Assembly (NCBI RefSeq): GCF_001661965.1
Contig: NZ_LYWZ01000022.1
Span: 620,001 to 684,000 of the forward strand
Length of the DNA stretch: 64,000 nucleotides
Reading direction: 5' to 3'
Origin: Croceicoccus mobilis
GTDB lineage: Bacteria; Pseudomonadota; Alphaproteobacteria; Sphingomonadales; Sphingomonadaceae
Numbering within the stretch: position 1 is the stretch's first letter; each line of letters opens with the position of its first letter. The notes below the pieces were generated by a model, which saw only the letters and a program-made list of their open reading frames with translations, did no database searches and was not told where the DNA came from. Shown piece after piece: positions 53,841-62,860 of the stretch. A program made the translations under genes and the position numbers.

Positions 53841-55174
53841 AGCGACCAACGATCGACATATTCGAGATCGGCCGCAAGGCGGTTCGTCAGATCCTCGGTG
53901 CGATCCGTCGGACCGCGGAAGCCGCGCACCTGCGCAAGCCCGGTCAGGCCCGGCTTCATCGAGTGGCGATGGCGATAGCGGGTATCGACATCCCAATAGA
54001 GCTGATCTGCCGCCTTGGCGCTCATCGCATGGGGGCGGGGCCCGACAATGCTCATCTCGCCGCGCAGCACATTGATCAGCTGCGGCAGTTCGTCGATGCT
54101 GGTCCGGCGGATGAAATCGCCGACCTTGGTCACGCGCGGATCGTTCTTCGTCGTCAGCTGCGATGCATTGGCGTCGCAGCGGTCGGTGTACATGCTGCGG
54201 AACTTGCGCATTTCAAAGATCTTGTTGTCGCGCCCGATCCGCTTTTGCATGAACAATACGGGTCCCTTTGACTCCAGCTTGATCGCGATGGCGGTGGCGA
54301 TCAGGATGGGCGAAGCGCAGACAAGCCCGATGCTGGCGACGACAAGGTCGAACACGCGCTTTATCAGGCGGTCGCGCAGCGTCAGCGGACCCTGGCTGAT
54401 GATCATGGTCGGGTGGTTCTGGTGGCGACCGACGCCGACCACGCCAAGACGATCATCGCCCGGCGACAGGATCTCACCCTTGACCGCAATGCCCTTCAAC
54501 GCGGTGGACCAGCCGGCATAGCGCACCGGTTCGGTGGCAATGACGATGCGGTCGGCATTGGTGACGGCAGCGGCCAGCGCATGGAACCCGTGCGGATCGG
54601 TCGAGGTCGGATCGAAGCCGATGTGGTTGACCGGAATCACGATCTCACCGGGGCCTTCGTGGTAATCGACGCCATCGACGATCACGACCTTGGAATAGGG
54701 CGTGCCGCCCATGCGGGCGAGCAGCGGGCGGGCGATCGCCAGCCGCATCAGCGGCAGCAGCACGAAGGACAGGACCCAGCCAATCAGGAAGACCGCGCGC
54801 GAAACATCATTCCCCGCCTTCATCAGATAGATGATCAGCGCCACGGCAGCCCCGGCAAAGCCGACCGCCTGCATCGAGCGGGTGAAGCTCTTTTCAGAGC
54901 GCAGCAGCGCATCGCCGCCATAAGAGGTGTTGATGGCCGCAAAGCAGAAATAGATCGGCACCATCACGCCCAGAAGGGTCACGCCATGCGAATGGGCCGG
55001 GACCTGCAGATAGATGGTGTTGGCCGCGATAAAGGCGACCACCAACGAGACGAGGTCCGACAGGGCCAGGGTGAAATAACAGCGCAGGCGCTGCATGCGC
55101 CTGTCGTCGACGCGCGGCAGCGCATCGGTCGTTCCCGCTTCGGTTGCCAGACCGCTGTTGGCGTTGAGATACAT
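53777..55174 (-). CDS. Initiating sugar-phosphate transferase (polyprenyl glycosylphosphotransferase, WcaJ/GumD-like)
   Basis: 465 residues. Four N-terminal membrane segments (about 25-155), a CoA-binding-like middle, one more membrane segment, and the C-terminal bacterial sugar transferase domain: KRVFDLVVASIGLVCASP, KRIGRDNKIFEMRKFRSMY, RVTKVGDFIRRTSIDELPQ, GEMSIVGPRPHA and KPGLTGLAQVRG. It transfers a sugar-1-phosphate to undecaprenyl phosphate and so starts each repeat unit. The ATG at 55174 is chosen because GAGGG lies eight bases upstream; ATG 55189 overlaps that site. Confidence 0.94.
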   Translation of the reverse strand: MYLNANSGLATEAGTTDALPRVDDRRMQRLRCYFTLALSDLVSLVVAFIAANTIYLQVPAHSHGVTLLGVMVPIYFCFAAINTSYGGDALLRSEKSFTRSMQAVGFAGAAVALIIYLMKAGNDVSRAVFLIGWVLSFVLLPLMRLAIARPLLARMGGTPYSKVVIVDGVDYHEGPGEIVIPVNHIGFDPTSTDPHGFHALAAAVTNADRIVIATEPVRYAGWSTALKGIAVKGEILSPGDDRLGVVGVGRHQNHPTMIISQGPLTLRDRLIKRVFDLVVASIGLVCASPILIATAIAIKLESKGPVLFMQKRIGRDNKIFEMRKFRSMYTDRCDANASQLTTKNDPRVTKVGDFIRRTSIDELPQLINVLRGEMSIVGPRPHAMSAKAADQLYWDVDTRYRHRHSMKPGLTGLAQVRGFRGPTDRTEDLTNRLAADLEYVDRWSLWMDFYLVMRTATAVVGKNAF

Positions 55175-55234
55175 TGCGTGCGCCCTCATGTTGCAGTGCG
55201 AAGAATGACCCTGCAGGCGATGCAGTTCAAGATT

Positions 55235-55248
55235 GATAACGCCTTATC
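55235..55248. promoter_or_regulatory. Palindrome upstream of the sugar transferase gene
   Basis: GATAA-CGCC-TTATC, a perfect 5-base inverted repeat 60 bases before the initiating transferase ATG (reverse strand). The region 55175-55429 has no gene. It also contains TTAACC and CCCTAACCGTAAAGGG near 55255-55270. It should hold the promoter of this reverse-strand operon. Confidence 0.3.
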
Positions 55249-55429
55249 GCCTCGCCCTAACCGTAAAGGGTATGCTTTTGCGACGTTCGGACAGCCATAT
55301 CTTGCCGCGTCTTTTCAACGACTTGTCTTTTCTTTGAGCAAATCGAAAAGGTTAACGCAACAAGCCGAAAGGTGCCCCGCCAGCGACAAGCCCCCGCCGG
55401 TTTCACCCCCGGCGCCCGACTCCCCATGG

Positions 55430-55463
55430 AAAAGCGCCGCCGGACCCATGGTCCCGCGGCGCC
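55430..55463 (-). terminator. Rho-independent terminator of the secreted hypothetical gene
   Basis: On the reverse strand GCGCCGC (55456-55462) pairs with GCGGCGC (55434-55440), with GGACC/GGTCC inside, followed by TTTTCC. It lies 45 bases beyond the stop at 55507 and insulates the EPS operon. Confidence 0.75.
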
Positions 55464-55506
55464 GTATTCATGCAATCAGGCCGTTCGCGTCAGCCGGTAA
55501 AGGCGG

Positions 55507-56094
55507 TCACTCCCCCTCGCCCGCGACCACTTCGGCATCGCCTGCCGGTGCCGCTGTAGTTGCCGTTGCCGGGGCAGGAGCCGCGCCCGCTTCCTGCTGG
55601 CGCGCGCGATACTCGTCTTCATACGCCTCGACCCGCTGCTGTTCGGCGTCGGCATCGGCGTCGATGGTCTCAAGCCTGCGGGCGCGTTCCTCGGCGATGA
55701 GCTGGCCCATGCGGACCGTGTCGGAATTGCGCTTTTCTGCATAGGCCCGGTCGATCTCGTTCAGCGAACAGCCCGACTGTCCGGCCGCGCCCACATTATT
55801 GCAGCTGCCGACGCCCGTCTTGCCGACATCGGCATTGGCCTCGACCCGTCTGGCCCATGATTCGTTCGCCTTGTCCTCGGACTGACGCAGGTCGGTTGGG
55901 ATGCGATAGGGATCTTCCTGCCGAACGCAGACGATGATTTCCTTGTCGTCGGTGGCTTCGGGGCAAGGCTGGTCGCCATAGACGATGACCTGGTTCACCC
56001 GCTCACCATCCGCATCCTGCGCATGGGCGGGCGTCACGGCGGCGGCAATCCCGAGGACCGGGGCGACTGCGGCGAAAAGGGCGATCTTCATCAT
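55507..56094 (-). CDS. Secreted hypothetical protein
   Basis: 195 residues. A clear Sec signal peptide ends at AHA near residue 25. The mature part has a short conserved-looking stretch with three cysteines (GDQPCPEATDDKEIIVCVRQ and SCNNVGAAGQSGCSL) and then a charged helix (about 120-165) and an Ala/Pro tail. Similar alphaproteobacterial proteins are annotated hypothetical; function is unknown. It has its own terminator and a tandem repeat in its upstream region. Confidence 0.65.
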   Translation of the reverse strand: MMKIALFAAVAPVLGIAAAVTPAHAQDADGERVNQVIVYGDQPCPEATDDKEIIVCVRQEDPYRIPTDLRQSEDKANESWARRVEANADVGKTGVGSCNNVGAAGQSGCSLNEIDRAYAEKRNSDTVRMGQLIAEERARRLETIDADADAEQQRVEAYEDEYRARQQEAGAAPAPATATTAAPAGDAEVVAGEGE

Positions 56095-56136
56095 AATGGC
56101 AGCGCCTCCCAGCGCTTTCGGGTCTGTCAGGACCAG

Positions 56137-56163
56137 TATTTCAGGGCCAATATTTCAGGGCCA
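56137..56163. repeat. Tandem 14-base direct repeat
   Basis: TATTTCAGGGCCAA at 56137-56150 is followed directly by a second copy at 56151-56163, short of its last base. It lies 43 to 70 bases upstream of the reverse-strand ATG at 56094, within a 228-base gap that has no gene. Spacing of 14 bases is not a full helical turn multiple, so binding by a dimer is not assured. Confidence 0.6.
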
Positions 56164-56322
56164 GCCTACTCTCTGGCTACGGGCTATCCTAGGCCCGATT
56201 GCAGGTGAACGCTTGCTGAGCATCATCGGGTATCAACACTCGGTAACACGCGCTGCGCTTTTCCTGCTTGCGCCAGATCAACGCGGGAGAGGCGGATTTT
56301 GTTTCTGAGCGGCTGTCCGCGA

Positions 56323-56838
56323 TCAGATCCGCTTGGACAGAGCAATCGCGGCGCGGCAGCCCAGCCGGATCGCGCCATACATCAGCCCATAAACGGGCGC
56401 GCGCTCGGCCCCATGCTCGATCGCGGTGTCGTGGTGCTCACGCTCTTCATCGCGGAATTTTTCGACCACGGCGGAAAGTTCGGGATCGCTATCGCCGATC
56501 TCGTCCAGCTGCTGGGTGTAATGCAGGTCGATCTCGGTCTCGATCGCAGCGGTGCAGGCCATCGCGGCCTCCGGCCCGATCAGCGCGGTCACGGCGCCAA
56601 GCGCAAAACCGGCGCGGTCCCAGATCGGCTGCAGCACGGTGGGGCGCACCCCGCGTTCAGCGATCAGCTGGTCGAATTTGGAGCGGTGCTCGGCTTCTTG
56701 CAGCGCCATGGCGGCGATCTCGCCCGAACCGGGGGCGCGGTCGCCCATCACGGCCAGTTGCCCGGCATAGATCCGGGTCGCGCCATATTCGCCCGCGTGG
56801 TCGACGCGGATCATCGATTCGATGGTTTCCTTGGCCAT
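56323..56838 (-). CDS. coq7: Demethoxyubiquinone hydroxylase (Coq7)
   Basis: 171 residues, diiron ferritin-like monooxygenase acting late in ubiquinone synthesis. The Glu/His ligands of the four-helix bundle are visible: VDHAGEYGATRIY, ALQEAEHRSKFD, AIETEIDLHYTQQLDE and FRDEEREHHDTAIEHGAE. Length equals the short bacterial form. It is the last gene of the reverse-strand run from proA side, 17 bases after dsbB, so probably cotranscribed. Confidence 0.94.
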   Translation of the reverse strand: MAKETIESMIRVDHAGEYGATRIYAGQLAVMGDRAPGSGEIAAMALQEAEHRSKFDQLIAERGVRPTVLQPIWDRAGFALGAVTALIGPEAAMACTAAIETEIDLHYTQQLDEIGDSDPELSAVVEKFRDEEREHHDTAIEHGAERAPVYGLMYGAIRLGCRAAIALSKRI

Positions 56839-56855
56839 GATGGCTTCCTAACGCT

Positions 56856-57338
56856 TTAGCGTGATTTGCGTGCCGACAGCACGAGGACGGCGATAGCAGC
56901 CACGCCGGAAATGAGGAAATTATAGCCCGCCAGCGATATGCCGAAAAGGCTCCACGGCGTGACGTCGCAGCGGATTACGGGCGCGTTCAGCACCGCCTCC
57001 AGCGGGTCGCCGCCGGCCTGCACCGTGGTGGCGCAGGTCGTGATCCCTTCCCACCAGCCATATTCGACACCTGCGTGAAAGCCGCCGATCAGCGCGGCGA
57101 CAAGGATCGCGGCGCCCGCCAGCCGCACCAGCCACAGGCGAAGCGCGCCCGGCGCAAGAAAGGCCAGCACCGCAGGCACCAGTGCGGCAAAATGGGCATA
57201 GCGTTGCCACCAGCACATCTCACACGGGTAGAGCCCGCCGACATATTGCGAGAAATAGGCGCCCGCCAGCAGTGCCGCCGGAACAAGCAAGGCCAGCGCC
57301 CGCGCAAGCGCGAGATTACGGGTGTTCGGTGTCGTCAT
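56856..57338 (-). CDS. dsbB: Disulfide bond formation protein DsbB
   Basis: 160 residues, inner-membrane quinone reductase that reoxidises DsbA. Four membrane segments. The first redox pair is C-x2-C in GLYPCEMCWWQRYAH; the second is the separated pair TTCATT and VIRCDVTPW in the second periplasmic loop. The ATG at 57338 gives the normal N-terminus. It lies 13 bases after ctpA. Neighbouring Coq7 makes the quinone it uses. Confidence 0.92.
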   Translation of the reverse strand: MTTPNTRNLALARALALLVPAALLAGAYFSQYVGGLYPCEMCWWQRYAHFAALVPAVLAFLAPGALRLWLVRLAGAAILVAALIGGFHAGVEYGWWEGITTCATTVQAGGDPLEAVLNAPVIRCDVTPWSLFGISLAGYNFLISGVAAIAVLVLSARKSR

Positions 57339-57351
57339 CGCTCGCTGATTG

Positions 57352-58692
57352 TCAGTCGGCGCTGCCACCCGTCAAGCGCGCCAGCCGCGTATTGCGCAGC
57401 GTCTGCAGCGCGTAATGCAGCTGGAAATCCTCGATGCCCTCTTTTTCCAGCTCCTCGGCGGTAACGTCGAAGCGCGGGTCCTTGGCGTTGTCTTCCTCAA
57501 GCTCTTCGTCGTCGAGGTCGATCTCGTTGATGAGATGGCCGCGCAGGTCCGATTCGCGGATCGCGCTTTTCGCACGCGCGCGCGCATCGGGGTCGGACAT
57601 CTGCGGCACCTTGATATCGGGCTCGATCCCGCCTTCCTGCACCGAACGGCCCGAAGGCGTGTAATAGCGCGCGGTCGTCAGCTTCAGCGCGCTATCGGCG
57701 CTGATCTGGATGACGGTCTGCACGCTGCCCTTGCCGAAGCTCCGTTCGCCCATGACGAGAGCGCGGTGATGATCCTGCAGCGCGCCCGCCACGATTTCCG
57801 AAGCCGAAGCGGTGCCCGCGTCGATCAGCACGATGATCGGCACACCCTTGGCAATATCGCCGGGACGCGCGGAATAGCTTTCATTGTCGCGCGCGAAACG
57901 CCCGCGCTGCGACACGATCTGCCCCTTTTCAAGGAAGAGGTCGGACAATGCCACCGCCTCATCCAGCAGGCCGCCGGGGTTCGACCGGAAATCGAGCACG
58001 ATGCCTTCGGGCATCTGTCCGCCAAGGTCGGTGCGGATGCCCGCCATCGCCTTCTGCACCTCACGCCCGACATGGGCGGAGAAGCTGGAGACCGAGATGA
58101 TGCCGATCTTGCCATCGATCTTGTATTCGACCGGGGTCAGCTCGACGATGGCGCGTTCGACATTGACGTCGAAAGGTTCGTCACGGCCCGGACGGAAGAT
58201 GGTGATGTCGATGGCCGTGCCCGGACGTCCGCGCATCAGGTCGACGGCATCATCGAGCGTGCCGCCATAAAGCAGCTTGCCATTGAGATGGGTGATATAG
58301 TCGCCCGCCTTGATCCCGGCGCGATCAGCAGGGGTGTTCTTGGTCGGCGCGATCACCTTGACCACGCCGTCTTCCATCGTGACCGACAGGCCAAGCCCGC
58401 CATAAGACCCCTCGGTCTGGGTGCGCAGGCTTTCGGCCGCAGTACCGTCGAGATAGGCCGAATGCGGGTCGAGACTGGCGAGCATGCCGTCGATCGCGCC
58501 GCGGATCAGCTTGTCGCCATCCACATCGTCTACATAATAGGCCTGCACCCGCTGATAGACGAGCATGAGCTTACCGAATTCGGGTGCCGATCGGCCATCG
58601 ACCGCGGCCAGCCCTGCGGTGGTCGCAGGCAGCAGCGCCAGTGCAGTGACAAGCGCGGCGGAGCGCATGAGGGGTGCGAAACGGATCGCCAT
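57352..58692 (-). CDS. ctpA: Carboxy-terminal processing protease (S41)
   Basis: 446 residues, periplasmic serine protease. Signal peptide (about 10-35), a PDZ domain (about 85-175; YGGLGLSVTMEDG, AGIKAGDYITHLNGK), and the S41 catalytic core with Ser in DAGTASASEIVAGAL and Lys in ERSFGKGSVQTVI. An acidic region (about 385-420, DLDDEELEEDNAKD) precedes the end. The start at 58692 matches the signal peptide. It trims outer-membrane or division-related proteins; envC just upstream fits the usual pairing. Confidence 0.94.
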   Translation of the reverse strand: MAIRFAPLMRSAALVTALALLPATTAGLAAVDGRSAPEFGKLMLVYQRVQAYYVDDVDGDKLIRGAIDGMLASLDPHSAYLDGTAAESLRTQTEGSYGGLGLSVTMEDGVVKVIAPTKNTPADRAGIKAGDYITHLNGKLLYGGTLDDAVDLMRGRPGTAIDITIFRPGRDEPFDVNVERAIVELTPVEYKIDGKIGIISVSSFSAHVGREVQKAMAGIRTDLGGQMPEGIVLDFRSNPGGLLDEAVALSDLFLEKGQIVSQRGRFARDNESYSARPGDIAKGVPIIVLIDAGTASASEIVAGALQDHHRALVMGERSFGKGSVQTVIQISADSALKLTTARYYTPSGRSVQEGGIEPDIKVPQMSDPDARARAKSAIRESDLRGHLINEIDLDDEELEEDNAKDPRFDVTAEELEKEGIEDFQLHYALQTLRNTRLARLTGGSAD

Positions 58693-58817
58693 TTTCGGGT
58701 TCGGACCTTTCCTGGCAGGCGGGATTCGGTGCCTGCCATGCATTCATTTGCGGCTCATACTATCGCGCAGCACGGCTTAACGCCAGATTGCGGCGATTTT
58801 TTCAAATTTTTCAGTCC

Positions 58818-59966
58818 CTAGTTCGCCAGCAGCGGGTGCACGGGTCGGCCATTGCGGCGCAGCTCGTACAAAAGGCGCGGATTGGCCTGTCCGGTGCGGC
58901 CCAGCATTTCGCCCTTGGCCACCTTTTGCCCCGGTTTCACCTGCGCGCCATCCAGGCCCGCGACCAGCGAGAGATAGCCGTCCGCATGGCGAAGGATGAC
59001 CACCGTGCCATAGCCGCGCCATTGGCGCGCGAATTCCACCGTTCCGGCCAGAGGCGCTGCGACAGGCGCGGCAGGAGCGGTCGCAATGGTAAGCCCCCTC
59101 GCCCGTCCCCCGGCGGCATCTCGTTCGCCGAAACCGGCGACGATCCGGCCGGTGCTGGGCAATTGTGGCCGCACCCGGGCAGAGGCAAGGGGGCGATTTT
59201 CAGGAAGCAGCGGTCCGGTGAATTCCGCCAGCCGCGCCCCTGTCCGGCGGTTCTCGTCCTGCTTTGTGACGAGCGCGGCAATGCTTTGCGCCTCGACTCC
59301 GCGGATGGTGGCTTCGCGGCGCGCTTCTCCGGCCGCAGTCTGCATCTCGCGCGCGGCAAGACGGCTTTCCGCACCGCTAGCGCGATATTCGGCGCGGCGG
59401 CGTTCCAGCTCCTCGCTCGCCCGTTCGCGCTGCGCACGCGATTGCGCGCTGCTGGCGACAAGCTGCTTAACCTCGCCCAGATCGGAGCGCAGGCTGCCCG
59501 TTTCCCGCGCGATCTGCGGGGTGAGCGCGGAGATCATGGCGCGGGTGCGCACGTAATCCTTGATCGAGGCGGGGCGCAGCACCAGCAGGATCATCGGCCT
59601 GCGCGCCAGTCGCTGCAAAGCCGCCAGCATGCGCGAGAGTGGTGCCCTCTGCCGCGCAAGCCGCTCACGCAACAGGCCCAGCCGGTCGGCGGCCAGCGTC
59701 TCGCGCTGGCGGGCCTCCTCGATACGGGCCTCGGTCTCGGTGATTTCGGCAGACAGGGCTTCGGCTTCGGCTTCGGCCTTCAGCGCGTCATCCTCGATCC
59801 GTTTCGCCCGCTCGGCGAGTTCCCTTGCCCGCTTTTGCGCGGCGATACGCGCCGCTTCGGCTTCAGCAAGGCTGTCGGCGCTGATGGCCTCGCCCATTTG
59901 GGCCGCCGCCGGCACCAGCAGACCCAGCGTCGCCAATGGCAAGACGATATAAAGCGCGCGGCGCAT
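58818..59966 (-). CDS. EnvC-like murein hydrolase activator with degenerate LytM domain
   Basis: 382 residues. Signal peptide (about 1-24), long Arg/Glu/Ala coiled coils (about 30-240), and a C-terminal peptidase-M23-like domain (about 265-382). The M23 zinc ligands are absent: the usual G-x3-H-x-D place reads RGLTIATA, and the H-x-H place reads GYLSLVAGL. LytM factors such as EnvC are likewise inactive and activate amidases at the septum. The gene overlaps nothing and follows rlmH by four bases. Confidence 0.88.
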   Translation of the reverse strand: MRRALYIVLPLATLGLLVPAAAQMGEAISADSLAEAEAARIAAQKRARELAERAKRIEDDALKAEAEAEALSAEITETEARIEEARQRETLAADRLGLLRERLARQRAPLSRMLAALQRLARRPMILLVLRPASIKDYVRTRAMISALTPQIARETGSLRSDLGEVKQLVASSAQSRAQRERASEELERRRAEYRASGAESRLAAREMQTAAGEARREATIRGVEAQSIAALVTKQDENRRTGARLAEFTGPLLPENRPLASARVRPQLPSTGRIVAGFGERDAAGGRARGLTIATAPAAPVAAPLAGTVEFARQWRGYGTVVILRHADGYLSLVAGLDGAQVKPGQKVAKGEMLGRTGQANPRLLYELRRNGRPVHPLLAN

Positions 59967-59970
59967 GGCT

Positions 59971-60393
59971 CTATCCCGACCGATGATAGGGATGACCGGC
60001 AACGATGGTCGTCGCGCGGTAAAGCTGTTCGGCCAGCATCGCGCGCACCATCAGATGCGGCCAGGTCATCTTGCCAAAGCCAAGGAGCAGGTCGGCATTC
60101 GCCCTCGCCTCCTCCTCATGCCCGTCAGCCGCGCCGATCAGAAAACGCGCCTCACGCACGCCATCATCGCGCCAGCGTTCCAGCAGCGCGGCGAAATCCT
60201 CGGAAGACATGAGCTTGCCTCGTTCGTCCAGCAGCACCTCTTTCGCAGGGGTCTGCGGCGCGGGGACATTGCCGCCGGTGTCGGGCAGTTCGGTCAGCTT
60301 GAACGGCCACTGGATGCGCTTTTCATAGCGCTGCACCAGTTCCGCTTCGGGCGAACGGCCGATCTTGCCGCGGGCGATGACATGTAACCGCAT
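59971..60393 (-). CDS. rlmH: 23S rRNA pseudouridine-1915 N3-methyltransferase RlmH
   Basis: 140 residues, SPOUT-class enzyme modifying helix 69 of 23S rRNA. It has RLHVIARGKIGRSPEAELVQ, the SAM-binding knot FLIGAADGHEEEARANADLL and the ending MLAEQLYRATTIVAGHPYH. Size is typical. It sits between rsfS and the envC-like gene, a common alphaproteobacterial order. Confidence 0.95.
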   Translation of the reverse strand: MRLHVIARGKIGRSPEAELVQRYEKRIQWPFKLTELPDTGGNVPAPQTPAKEVLLDERGKLMSSEDFAALLERWRDDGVREARFLIGAADGHEEEARANADLLLGFGKMTWPHLMVRAMLAEQLYRATTIVAGHPYHRSG

Positions 60394-60465
60394 GGCCCGC
60401 GTTTCTATTGTGCCTGCAGGGGCAGGTCCAGAGGTCCCGCCCCGTGCCGGGAAAAGCCCTCAGGC

Positions 60466-60873
60466 TTAAGCGTTACCGCCTTCGCCGAAACCCCACATGC
60501 GTTCGAGGTTGTAGAAGCTGCGCACTTCCGGGCGGAAGAGATGGACGACGACGTCGCCCGCATCGATCAGCACCCAGTCTGCGGCAGGCAGACCCTCGAT
60601 CCGCGCAGGTCCGAAACCGGCTTCCTTCACACGCTCGCCCAGTTTCTGCGCCATCGCGGCGACCTGACGCGACGAACGACCCGATGCGATCACCATGTGA
60701 TCCGCGATCGAGCTTTTGCCCGCAAGCGGGATCGATACGATGTCCTGGCCCTGGTCATCGTCGATCGATTTCAGAACCAATTCGTGCAGGCTGCCGGGCT
60801 CCGCATCAAAGGAAGCGAGATCACCTGCCGGTACGAAGCCGGACTTTTCCGTTGCTGTTTGCGCCTGATTCAT
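60466..60873 (-). CDS. rsfS: Ribosome silencing factor RsfS
   Basis: 135 residues. Binds ribosomal protein uL14 and blocks subunit joining in starvation. Conserved stretches: LVLKSIDDDQGQDIVSIPL, IADHMVIASGRSSRQVAAMA and the end DWVLIDAGDVVVHLFRPEVR. The ATG at 60873 gives a short leader; a longer frame exists to 60954 (ATG 60924 among others) without family support. Followed by rlmH 72 bases later. Confidence 0.92.
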   Translation of the reverse strand: MNQAQTATEKSGFVPAGDLASFDAEPGSLHELVLKSIDDDQGQDIVSIPLAGKSSIADHMVIASGRSSRQVAAMAQKLGERVKEAGFGPARIEGLPAADWVLIDAGDVVVHLFRPEVRSFYNLERMWGFGEGGNA

Positions 60874-61024
60874 GAGTATTTCATAGACTCCTTTGGCTGC
60901 ATGCCCACTGAACATGACGCCCATGGAACATGCGAAAACGGCCCGCACGTGCAAACCGTCCGCCAGGCGCGGACGACGTGCAGAGGTACAGGCGATGTGC
61001 GGCAGTTGGGATGAAGACCGGGCC

Positions 61025-61690
61025 TCAAGCCCTCATTCCTTCATCAGCCCCATTGGGGCCGTCAGGTTCGATGATCCGGTGGGTTACGCCGTCACGCAGC
61101 ATCACACCATCGTATGCATCGGCCCATTCAGGCCTTGCCAGGCGCCGGGCCGTAGCCGAGCGCGGATCAGGATCGAAGCGTAAAAACACCAGTGCCGGTG
61201 CGCTCCACTCTCCCCGTCTTCGCAATCTGGCTGGCGGCACACGGTAGCGCCGTAGCCAGGCCATGGCGGGGCTCGCCATAGCGTCCGCATCATAACCCGG
61301 TCGGGCGATTACCGCAATCGGCATCATTCGGGCGATGTTCCGCCAGTCGCGCCACAGGTGAAACTGGGCGAGATTATCGCTTCCCATCAACCAGATGAAC
61401 TGGCGGCGCGGATAGCGGCGTTTCAGCTTCCTGAGCGTTTGCGCTGTATATCTGGTGCCTAGCTCCGCCTCTATCCCCGTTACGCGAATGGGTGCGCGCC
61501 GGGCCTTTTTCCGGGCCGAGGCCATGCGCGCAGGAAGCGGGGCCATGCCCTTTCGCGGTTTCAGCGGATTGCCGGGCGAGACCATCCACCACGCTTCCTC
61601 AAGCCCCAGCGCGCGAATTGCGAACAGGGTGATTCGGCGGTGGCCGCCATGGGCCGGATTGAAACTGCCGCCCAGTAATCCCGTTCGCAT
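61025..61690 (-). CDS. nadD: Nicotinate-nucleotide adenylyltransferase
   Basis: 221 residues, NAD synthesis enzyme. Nucleotidyltransferase motif GLLGGSFNPAHGGHRRIT at the start, then WWMVSPGNPLKP and the C-terminal-half FIWLMGSDNLAQFHLWRDW. The ISSTxIR motif usually near the end is not readable; the C-terminus diverges (HRIIEPDGPNGADEGM). The ATG at 61690 begins the fold directly. rsfS follows 151 bases later, the normal pairing. Confidence 0.9.
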   Translation of the reverse strand: MRTGLLGGSFNPAHGGHRRITLFAIRALGLEEAWWMVSPGNPLKPRKGMAPLPARMASARKKARRAPIRVTGIEAELGTRYTAQTLRKLKRRYPRRQFIWLMGSDNLAQFHLWRDWRNIARMMPIAVIARPGYDADAMASPAMAWLRRYRVPPARLRRRGEWSAPALVFLRFDPDPRSATARRLARPEWADAYDGVMLRDGVTHRIIEPDGPNGADEGMRA

Positions 61691-61709
61691 CTGCCCCCTC
61701 GTCCTTCGA

Positions 61710-62753
61710 TCAGCTGGTCGGCGCTTCGCCGGCCTTTCCGCCGCTGCGATAGCCGCCCTGACGGGCAATCATCCAGCCCGGATATTGCGGCTTTGGCGCA
61801 CAGGCCCCGTCCAGCTTTGCCATGTCGTCATCGTCCAGCGCGACATCGACCGATTTGAGGTTATCCTCAAGCTGCTCGATCTTGCGCGCGCCGATCAGCA
61901 CGCTGGTCACGACCGGCTTGGCCAGCAGCCACGCGAGCGCCACCTGCGGGATGGAGCAGCCATGCTTCTGCGCGATGGTGCTCATCACTTCGACCGCGTC
62001 ATATCCCTGTTCCTTGTCCACCGGCGGGAAATCGAAACTGGCGCGGCGGCCCTCGCTTTCCTGTCCTCGGCGATATTTGCCCGACAGGAAACCGCCCGCC
62101 AGCGGCGACCAGACCATCAGGCCCAGCCCTTCGGCCTCCAGCATCGGGACGACATCATGTTCAAGGTCGCGGCCCGCCAGCGAGTAATAAGCCTGAAGCG
62201 AAGCCAGCGGGGCGAGACCGTGCTGCTCGGTCTTGCCGATGGCGCGGGCGATTTGCCACGCAGCCCAGTTCGACACGCCGACATAGCGTGCCCGGCCCGA
62301 GGTCACGATCGTGTCGAGCGCTTTCAGTTGCTCGTCCAGAGGGGTCAGCGGGTCCCAGCCATGGATCTGGTAAAGATCGACGTGATCCATGCCGAGACGT
62401 TCCAGGCTGGCGTCGATCTGGTGCAAAAGGTGAAAGCGCGATGCGCCGCGATCATTGGGGCCATCGCCCATCGGCCCCAGCGCCTTGGTCGCGATCACGA
62501 CATCATGGCGATTGATGCCCAGATCGCGCATCGCCTGCCCCACCGTCTCCTCCGACTTGCCATCGGAATAGACATTGGCGGTGTCGATGAAATTGACGCC
62601 CGCATCCAGCGCGGTCTTCGTGATGGTGTTGACCGCGTCCTGCGCAAGCCCGCCCATCTGCGCAAACATCCCCTCACCCTCACCAAAGGTCATTGTGCCA
62701 AGGCAAAGTTCCGAGACGAGAAGGCCGGTCTGGCCGAGGCGATTATATTTCAT
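61710..62753 (-). CDS. Aldo/keto reductase
   Basis: 347 residues, NADPH-dependent TIM barrel. Catalytic tetrad: Asp and Tyr in FIDTANVYSDGKSEE, Lys in VVIATKALGPMG, His in DLYQIHGWDPLTP. C-terminal cofactor stretch TSVLIGARKIEQLEDNL. It resembles the YajO/YghZ-like AKR subgroup; physiological substrate unknown. The ATG at 62753 starts with the standard MKYNRLGQTGLLVSELCLG. It sits 19 bases upstream of nadD. Confidence 0.92.
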   Translation of the reverse strand: MKYNRLGQTGLLVSELCLGTMTFGEGEGMFAQMGGLAQDAVNTITKTALDAGVNFIDTANVYSDGKSEETVGQAMRDLGINRHDVVIATKALGPMGDGPNDRGASRFHLLHQIDASLERLGMDHVDLYQIHGWDPLTPLDEQLKALDTIVTSGRARYVGVSNWAAWQIARAIGKTEQHGLAPLASLQAYYSLAGRDLEHDVVPMLEAEGLGLMVWSPLAGGFLSGKYRRGQESEGRRASFDFPPVDKEQGYDAVEVMSTIAQKHGCSIPQVALAWLLAKPVVTSVLIGARKIEQLEDNLKSVDVALDDDDMAKLDGACAPKPQYPGWMIARQGGYRSGGKAGEAPTS

Positions 62754-62860
62754 GGAGAGTGCTCCGTGGGGAGAATGAGAACGGGGAGGTCGCGAAGGCC
62801 AGATGGCCCTCACCCTCCCCGTCTTCAATTGCATGGAAATGGCAGGTTCGGCGGGCCGCC

